Source of the DNA: Taeniopygia guttata
Taxonomy: Eukaryota; Chordata; Aves; Passeriformes; Estrildidae
Direction of reading: 5' to 3'
DNA length: 64,000 nt
Assembly (NCBI RefSeq): GCF_048771995.1
Contig: NC_133032.1
Span: forward strand, 22,297,501 to 22,361,500
A model generated the notes under the pieces. It was given only the letters and a program-made list of their open reading frames with translations. It was not told the origin of the DNA and did no database searches. Position numbers and translations under genes: made by a program. This document shows, in pieces, positions 60,701 through 64,000 of this stretch; position 1 is the stretch's first letter; each line of letters opens with the position of its first letter.

Positions 60701-63420
60701 AACAACTTGCATTTTCTTTTCAAATGTTTGGAAGTGAGCAAAACCATTAGAAGTTATAATTAAGGGTATGCTTTTCCAGTGACTATAAGTTGAAGCCAGA
60801 AAAAAATTGTGCTCTGTAAATATACCTCATAAATTTTTTTTTTTTTCCTACTTGCCCTCGTAAAATACTTGATCTGCTTGTTTTGCAGGCAACTCTTAAA
60901 GACTACTAGATGTTTCTTTTCTTGGAAGAGACTATTCACATACAGTTACATAAATCTTCACTTCATGCACAGAATTTAAACTGAAAATGCAACTTAGAAG
61001 TAAATAAAGATGGCTTTTAATGTCTAAATTTCATATTATATAGTACCATTAAATAATCTATGATGGATGACATGGGCGTGTCATGATAGTTCATTGGGCA
61101 TCATTATCAGGGTCTACATGTTCCAGCTACCTGCAGGCGATAAATGGTCAGTTTGAGAACTTGTTACTGGATATGAAAACTGAGGTGGGAGATTATGGGC
61201 AGAGAGTGTGGAGAGATTTCACTATTCTCCCTGCTTCACCTCTTTTGCAGATGAATAGGACTTGTTTGGTAAATCAAGTTCTGTATAAATGTCAGCTTCA
61301 ATTAAAGACACATGCTGGCATACTTGGAAAAAATAGCAGGTTTTAAGTACTTTTTTTTAATGGCATTTGTTGTAAAGTTAGACGTGCATTTTCTTTCATG
61401 CTTGTGGTTGTCCTGTTCCTGATTTAGTAATACTTTTGTATGCATAATTGCACTAAGCAATTTTTTAAAGATTAAAATTTTTGTTTACAAAATGTCAGAA
61501 TATGGGGTTTTCTTAAAGTATTTTATGTAATTAAGTTCTTAAGGAAAGAGGTATTGCTATGATGTAGAACAACACAGCTTCTCTGCTTTTGCCTCCAATT
61601 ACTTTTTTAAAATACCAAATACTTTCGCTTTAGAATACATAAATAAAACAACCTTGTAACTATTACCAGATCATATTTTAAATTAAAATTTGTATAAAGC
61701 TCTTTTTTGTAGGGAAGTTCCTATTAGCTCTTTTCTGCAAACTAGGAACTGAGGTGCAGCTACAGTGGGGTCACTGTGGAAGCTGGAAGCAGAACTGAGA
61801 ACTGAATCCACATCCCTGGGGTTTGATGCTAGTACTCAAGTGGCTGCCCTGACTATCTTTGCTTCTAGCTGTTCACTTTCCTCTTCCAAATCTGTTTTTA
61901 TATGTTCATTTATATCAGCTTTCTAGCTGAAGTGCTGCATTTGGTTCTCTTGAGACTGTGGAGGAGGGTTTTCTGCAAAATGCAGCTTCAGTAGGATAAA
62001 GCTCAAGGCGAAGATTGCTTTTTGTTCTGTAACCTTGTCCTAAAATACATCTCTCTATAGAGTGGATGTGGAACCAGTGACAGACTGATTTGACCTCTTT
62101 CTCAGACTGGTTGTGAAGCCTCAAAGAGCCTCAACAGAGCTCCTGGTCCAAAGTCATGTCTTTGCTGATAGAGCTTGATCGAACAGTAATGAGGGGAAAA
62201 CTGTCCTCTGCCTTAAGGATTAATATTGAGAGCTCTGTACAAATTGAGAAGATATATGTGCTACAGATCCACTAGTACACTTTTTAATTAAGTTAATTCT
62301 TGGGAATTACAGGTTGAAATAAAATCTGAATTTTAAAGTAGAACCAACCTGAGTTTTGAAGTCAATAAGGTAGACTTTTTTTTTCCTTTTTTTTTTTTTT
62401 TTTTTTTTCATTTTGAAAGAGCTAGTCCCTTTCAAAGAATTTTTTTCTAAGAACATGGTCTAGAGTGGAAGTTTTAAAGCATTTACACTTTCAAAGGCTG
62501 TAACTGGAAATAAGGTTGGATTTCATATGTTGGAGAAAACCAGAAAATCTCGCTTGCAATTTTTCCTTGTATATTAGAAAATGGTTTGGTTTAACTGCTT
62601 AAAAAAGTGTTGGGAGAATAAAACCATCTTCAGTGAGTCAGTTAATGGAATAGAAGGTGGAAGCTAATACCTTATTTTGAATTGTGACAATATATTTAAT
62701 ATTCATTATAGTGATGTATAAAAGCTTTATTGAAAAGCACTTTGCAAAACCATCAGTCTTGACAGATTTTCTCAAAGCTGCTGTGACTAGAGGATTTGTG
62801 TATTCTCTTAAGTATAAACATATCTGCATGATCACCAGCTTGATAAAATTAGGGTGTTTTTAACTTAAATGCATAAATGTTGGCAGGATTTAGACTTCAG
62901 TTAATGTTAGATAATGCTAAAATATAAATTCTGCCATGAATTTGGACTAGCCATATATTGTTTTAGAAATGCTAGAGTTGTTTACTAGTTTTTAGCTTTT
63001 CCTAATTTAAATGGAAATTATTTAAGAATACAGTATTAAAATATTTGTGTTGACCTGTGCTGTGCATCTCCTGTGAGCATGCTTGAATTATTGCTGTTCA
63101 GGTAAATTTTCTTAAATGAGAAAATCAGCCTCTGAAGCACTTTACAGAGACCAGTAGGAATTGTGCTGGATGTTTAGACTGGTTTTGGTTTGCTTTTAGA
63201 ACCAGTACTTAACGTGCTAATGAAGTTCAGCCCCAGTTTAGAGACTGCAAAAACTGATTACTCTTCTCCGCAGGAAACTCTACAGGAACTGCAGTATTAA
63301 TTGAATCTACCGAAAATATCAGAGAAGAAAAAAAAAGAATAACCTGATTTATAAGGAACATAAGAACTTACCTTGCTACAGTTTCTCTATCGTTTTTTTA
63401 TTGCTGAACCTGAAATCTAG
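60701..63420. other. Intergenic stretch downstream of SUMO1, no gene seen
   Basis: AT-rich sequence with several further AATAAA words (for example 61,640 and 62,318) and no exon chain or recognisable transposon. Alternative SUMO1 3' ends could extend into its first part. Confidence 0.5.
62376..62408. repeat. Poly-T tract
   Basis: Two T runs of 9 and about 22 bases are separated by two C. No LINE body adjoins it, so it is a simple homopolymer tract. Confidence 0.8.
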
Positions 63421-63424
63421 CTGC

Positions 63425-63662
63425 TTCTTACAGTAGCATGTTTATTGTGACTTTGTTGCATCTGTTTTGGAGGATTCCTCCTGAAGTCTTCATACCTTTT
63501 TGTAACCTGGTGATTTCATTGTTTTATCTCTTAACACAAAATGGACCAAAGAATCTATTTGGCACCTCAAGAGGTCTGTCTGGATTAATTTCTTCTGGCT
63601 GATCAAACATGAGTGCTTTTACTTCCTGTTGTTGGGATGTCAACACAGACCAGTGCTGCAGT
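63425..63662 (-). other. Possible 3' terminal exon of a convergent minus-strand gene (KIAA2012 by synteny only)
   Basis: The minus strand has a good acceptor (TTATTTTCCTAG) ending at 63,663. It is followed by 45 open codons: LQHWSVLTSQQQEVKALMF, then DQPEEINPDRPLEVPNRFF, then GPFCVKR. A TAA lies at 63,524-63,526 and an AATAAA at 63,441-63,446, 78 bases downstream. Acceptor, open frame, stop and poly(A) signal in this order are what a last exon looks like. From memory, mammals carry KIAA2012 next to SUMO1 in this convergent orientation, but I cannot match the peptide to it. The frame is also open upstream of the acceptor, which weakens the case. Confidence 0.35.
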
Positions 63663-64000
63663 CTAGGAAAATAAATATGTGAGTGAGTAGCACCTGTGCC
63701 AAAAGGTTTCTCTTGAGCTAGACTGGATCCTTGAATTTGAGTGCACCTGAAAGAAGTCACTGCAGTGACCCATTTCTAGCACCAGGCATTTACTTCTTTA
63801 TACTTATTTCAGGCCTAGCTTTTCAAACAGGTGAGCATGAGAAAACACTTGTGGATGAAGGACATGTTGAGTGTGTTCTGCTCTGGTAGCTTCCATTAGT
63901 CATGCTCCTTGGACTGCTGAGGTAGTTCCAGATTAGTTCTATGCCTCCAAACAGTGTTAATAAAGGGGATGCAAGACAGAATTCCTTCTGATGTAAGAAA

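Overview
The window is bird nuclear DNA. Two well-known vertebrate genes lie head to head in mostly non-coding sequence, and the interspersed repeats are CR1 LINE 3' ends, the usual avian LINE, plus one avian-type solo LTR. A passerine is possible from the look of the LTR, but I cannot prove it.

Layout. (1) 1 to about 23,390: a gene-poor stretch with a CR1 3' end at its left edge, scattered simple repeats and no supportable gene. (2) 23,395-46,946, minus strand: NOP58, the box C/D snoRNP core protein. All 15 coding exons could be placed by joining canonical GT/AG sites, giving one uninterrupted 527-residue protein. (3) About 46,250-47,480: the NOP58 CpG island and promoter, with a 19-bp minisatellite inside intron 1. 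(4) About 47,480-50,190: intergenic, with nothing recognised. (5) About 50,195-50,630: a 5'-truncated CR1 against the SUMO1 promoter. (6) 50,894-60,700, plus strand: SUMO1, five coding exons, 101 residues, complete. (7) 60,700-64,000: intergenic, ending in a possible 3' terminal exon of a convergent minus-strand gene. From remembered mammalian gene order (KIAA2012, SUMO1, NOP58, BMPR2) that gene could be KIAA2012.

NOP58 introns carry three box C/D snoRNAs in the host orientation. Two are near-duplicates whose D-box guide is predicted to methylate 18S rRNA A512 (SNORD70 type). The third is predicted to methylate the nearby G509 (SNORD11 type). The gene for a box C/D core protein therefore hosts guide RNAs that depend on that protein. 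A fourth box C/D-like element in intron 8 has a good terminal stem but no target I recognise. NOP58 is also a known SUMO substrate, and one consensus SUMO-acceptor motif (Lys464) remains in its tail.

The least explained item is a 218-bp open, splice-flanked stretch antisense to SUMO1 intron 3, with globular-looking coding content and no family I recognise. No obviously new multi-gene system is visible.
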